This document shows positions 4,501-6,711 of a stretch of 6,711 nt of DNA, one piece after another (position 1 is the stretch's first letter; the number at the start of each line of letters is the position of its first letter). The stretch spans positions 1 through 6,711 of the forward strand of contig DAOVUO010000138.1 in NCBI GenBank assembly GCA_030632545.1, written 5' to 3'. The position numbers and the translations under genes are program-made. The notes beneath the pieces were generated by a model that was not told the origin of the DNA, did not search any database, and saw only the letters and a list, made by a program, of their open reading frames with translations. This DNA comes from Bacteroidales bacterium. Lineage in GTDB: Bacteria; Bacteroidota; Bacteroidia; Bacteroidales; DYOH01.

Positions 4501-6711
4501 TTATTTCATTTGTTTTGTAATATCTTGAGAAATATTCAGAATCTTTATTGTTTCACCTTTTTCGTTAACTATTGGTGAAAATATGGAGGCTAACCACAAT
4601 TTTTTATCCTTTATATGTACTTCTTGAACTATTTCACCAACTATTTGATTCTCTATCACATTTTTCCAAACTAGTTCTGTTTGCTTTTTTACATTTTTGT
4701 TTACAACAAAATCGCCTTGCTTAGTTCCCAGAATCATTGATTCTTCAATGCTGAGTAAATCTAATAATTTTTGATTAACGTCAATTATAACTCCTTCACT
4801 ATTATAAATAACTACGTAAACACTATTTTTTATTGCACTAAATAAACTTCCTAATTCAGCTTCTCTAATAGCAGTTTCTTGTTGTAGTTTTTCTATTTCA
4901 TGGAAAGATTTAAGAGATTTTTGCTCATTTTTTTGTAGAATTTCTGTTTGTTCTTCAAACTGTTTCAATAGGAAATCTCTTTCTTTTGAATGGAGAAAAT
5001 TTGTTGTTGCATTAGCTAAGCTTTTTGCCAAACCTTCTAAAAATTCAAATTCGTAATCTTTTAAATCTCTGAAAGTGCTTATTTCTATTACACCAAGTAC
5101 ATTGTCAATATTAACTATTGGAATTAAAACTAAAGTTTTGGGTGGAGATGCTCCTAGTCCAGATTTTACACGTATATAATTTTCTGAAATTGAATCAACA
5201 ACAATAGTTGATTTTGTTTTATAACACTTACCTAGAATCCCTTCTTCTGTGCTAAATGTCAATTTTTTATTTTCCGTTCTTTCATAGGCAAATGTTCCAA
5301 GTTGCTCTAAAAAAATATTTTTTGAATCATCATTGTTTGTTATATATATAGCTCCTGTGGCAGCGTCAATGTATTTAACTAAATTACTAATAGTTTGCTT
5401 TGCCATCTGATCCAAAGATGTATAGTTAGTTTGAATTATATTACTAATTTTTGCAGATCCTACTGATACCCAGTTACGTATTTCTTGTTCTTTTTTTCGT
5501 TTTGCCTCTTCTTCCTTTACTGAAATGAGGTTTTTACGCATATCAAGAATGGCACTTCCAAGCATATCGTTTTCGCTTCTAAGTTTAAATTCAACATTCA
5601 AATTACCTCTACCAATTTCATGCGCATATTTTACAATATCAGATAGTACGTCTATTACATCATTAATAGCTACTGAAATGTCACCAAATTCATCTTTTGC
5701 ACTCCTTTTTATCTTCAGGTTCTCATTAACTATACCATCTTTTATTTTGTTCAAAATAGCTGTTCCTTCCACAACAGGCGAGGTTATTCTATTCATAATA
5801 AAAGAAATTAGAATTACTAGTAAAACTAAACCAATAGAGCCAACTATTAGAGCAATTCTAAACGCTTTTACTCCCTCTTCAACTATCACATTTTCAGGAA
5901 CTACAATGCCTACAGACCATGGAATATTACTTTCCCCAATTTTAAATGGAGCCAAACTAATGTATTGCTTTCCTTTTAGGCCTTTTACTTCATCGGTAAC
6001 ACTTGCTTTAATACCCAAATTTATATTTGTTAGTAAATTGTTGTCAACAAATGTTTTAGGGTATATGTCTCGAATATTTTTACCTACGAATTTTTTTTCA
6101 GGATGAGCTATTATAACACCACTATTGGAAACTAAAAATGCAAAACTTTCCCTAAACGGCTGAACATCTCTAATTAAATAAAAGAATTCTTCTAAACTAA
6201 CGTCTACGCCAACTATACCAACAAAACGGTTAAGATGAACAATTGGTGCAATAATACTTGCTTCTAGTATTGAATCGGAAATATATGAATAATAATAAGG
6301 CTCAGTAATTTGTTCTTGAGGATTAATTTTTATCTCATAGTACATACTTCCTTCATTTGGATTATCCATGTCTCTGTATGAATACTGAGTTTCTATATTT
6401 CCATTGTTTAAAAAAAACTCTTGCGAACGTCTGCCATGAGGTTTTTTATAAGATGTATCAATGGCATTCAATTCCCAACTTACCCATAATGCAAGGTATC
6501 CTTCAGAACTTTTAAAAATATTATGAATCATATCCGAATACTGACTCATTTGCGCTTCAGTTGGAAAATCATCGTATGCTGTAAATCCATTTGCAAGTGA
6601 CCGGCAAAGGCCTAAATCTGTATTTAATTCTGCTTTTACAAAATGTGCAAAAGCCTCCGCTTCAGAGTCGGCTATAGTTTGTGCATCTCTAATTGCTCTT
6701 TCGCGAGAGAT
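4501..6711 (-). CDS. Cache-HAMP-GAF-PAS membrane sensor without a visible output domain (5' end outside window)
   Basis: A transmembrane sensor with an extracytoplasmic ligand-binding domain and cytoplasmic signalling modules. The frame stays open for 54 codons from the Met codon at 6549 to the right edge, and that stretch reads as Cache-domain helix, so the true start and first membrane helix lie outside. Counting from that Met: dCache domain up to about 215 (VSWELNAID at 23-31, FVGIVGVDVSLEEF at 109-122), membrane helix at 229-252, HAMP at 253-306 (DEFGDISVAIN), a second HAMP-like unit at 307-345 (EIGRGNLNV, NDMLGSAILDM), GAF at about 372-518, coiled coil at 520-566, and PAS with its C-terminal cap at 566-680, ending ILNISQDITKQMK. 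The stop follows directly; no kinase, GGDEF, methyl-accepting or phosphatase domain is encoded, and no kinase sequence follows it. I recall the same HAMP-GAF-coiled-coil-PAS layout widely in Bacteroidota, so it is probably intact and signals through a partner. Confidence 0.92.
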   Translation of the reverse strand: MSRERAIRDAQTIADSEAEAFAHFVKAELNTDLGLCRSLANGFTAYDDFPTEAQMSQYSDMIHNIFKSSEGYLALWVSWELNAIDTSYKKPHGRRSQEFFLNNGNIETQYSYRDMDNPNEGSMYYEIKINPQEQITEPYYYSYISDSILEASIIAPIVHLNRFVGIVGVDVSLEEFFYLIRDVQPFRESFAFLVSNSGVIIAHPEKKFVGKNIRDIYPKTFVDNNLLTNINLGIKASVTDEVKGLKGKQYISLAPFKIGESNIPWSVGIVVPENVIVEEGVKAFRIALIVGSIGLVLLVILISFIMNRITSPVVEGTAILNKIKDGIVNENLKIKRSAKDEFGDISVAINDVIDVLSDIVKYAHEIGRGNLNVEFKLRSENDMLGSAILDMRKNLISVKEEEAKRKKEQEIRNWVSVGSAKISNIIQTNYTSLDQMAKQTISNLVKYIDAATGAIYITNNDDSKNIFLEQLGTFAYERTENKKLTFSTEEGILGKCYKTKSTIVVDSISENYIRVKSGLGASPPKTLVLIPIVNIDNVLGVIEISTFRDLKDYEFEFLEGLAKSLANATTNFLHSKERDFLLKQFEEQTEILQKNEQKSLKSFHEIEKLQQETAIREAELGSLFSAIKNSVYVVIYNSEGVIIDVNQKLLDLLSIEESMILGTKQGDFVVNKNVKKQTELVWKNVIENQIVGEIVQEVHIKDKKLWLASIFSPIVNEKGETIKILNISQDITKQMK

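Noticed and set aside
5525..6106. A 193-codon plus-strand open frame antisense to the sensor gene
   Set aside because: It is a shadow of the real minus-strand gene, which has clear HAMP and Cache motifs throughout; the antisense translation shows no family pattern.
6547..6549. ATG as the start codon of the Cache-GAF-PAS gene
   Set aside because: Fifty-four further in-frame codons upstream read as Cache-domain helix, and the first membrane helix has not yet appeared; the gene starts outside the window.

Overview
The window is AT-rich and looks like a piece of a Bacteroidota (Bacteroidetes) chromosome. The phylum call rests on four things: the TPR-SpoIIE phosphatase and the Cache-HAMP-GAF-PAS sensor are architectures typical of the phylum; the HU-CCDC81 plus SPOR membrane protein is, to my knowledge, essentially a Bacteroidota protein; two perfect matches to the Bacteroidota -7 promoter element (TAnnTTTG) sit upstream of genes; and the complete genes lack Shine-Dalgarno sequences. 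I cannot place it below phylum with confidence.

Layout, left to right. (1) Positions 2-1888 (+) hold the 3' part of a membrane sensor-phosphatase with TPR repeats, one membrane helix, a coiled coil and a complete SpoIIE/PP2C catalytic domain; its start lies left of the window. (2) Positions 1889-2234 are non-coding. They hold two neighbouring hairpins that resemble a REP-like palindromic element (1961-1980 and 2002-2041), then a bidirectional terminator (2177-2212) shared by the convergent genes on each side. (3) Positions 2235-3446 (-) encode a complete HU-CCDC81-type protein with a lysine-rich linker, one membrane helix and a C-terminal SPOR domain. (4) Positions 3447-3681 are a divergent promoter region. 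(5) Positions 3682-4317 (+) encode a complete small SPOR-domain lipoprotein, followed by a terminator hairpin at 4363-4397. (6) A second, unexplained hairpin lies at 4432-4462. (7) Positions 4501-6711 (-) hold the 3' part of a Cache-HAMP-GAF-PAS sensor that ends right after its PAS domain with no output domain; its start lies right of the window.

How it may fit together. The two central, divergently transcribed genes both place a SPOR domain in the periplasm, one on an inner-membrane protein whose cytoplasmic part has a DNA-binding-type fold, the other on a lipoprotein. SPOR domains generally bind glycan strands stripped of stem peptides at division sites, so the pair could act in division or envelope organisation. 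The inner-membrane protein could even link the nucleoid to septal peptidoglycan; this is inference. The two flanking genes are signalling proteins cut by the window edges. Nothing in the sequence ties them to the SPOR pair beyond proximity. There are no tRNA, rRNA, CRISPR or transposase genes.
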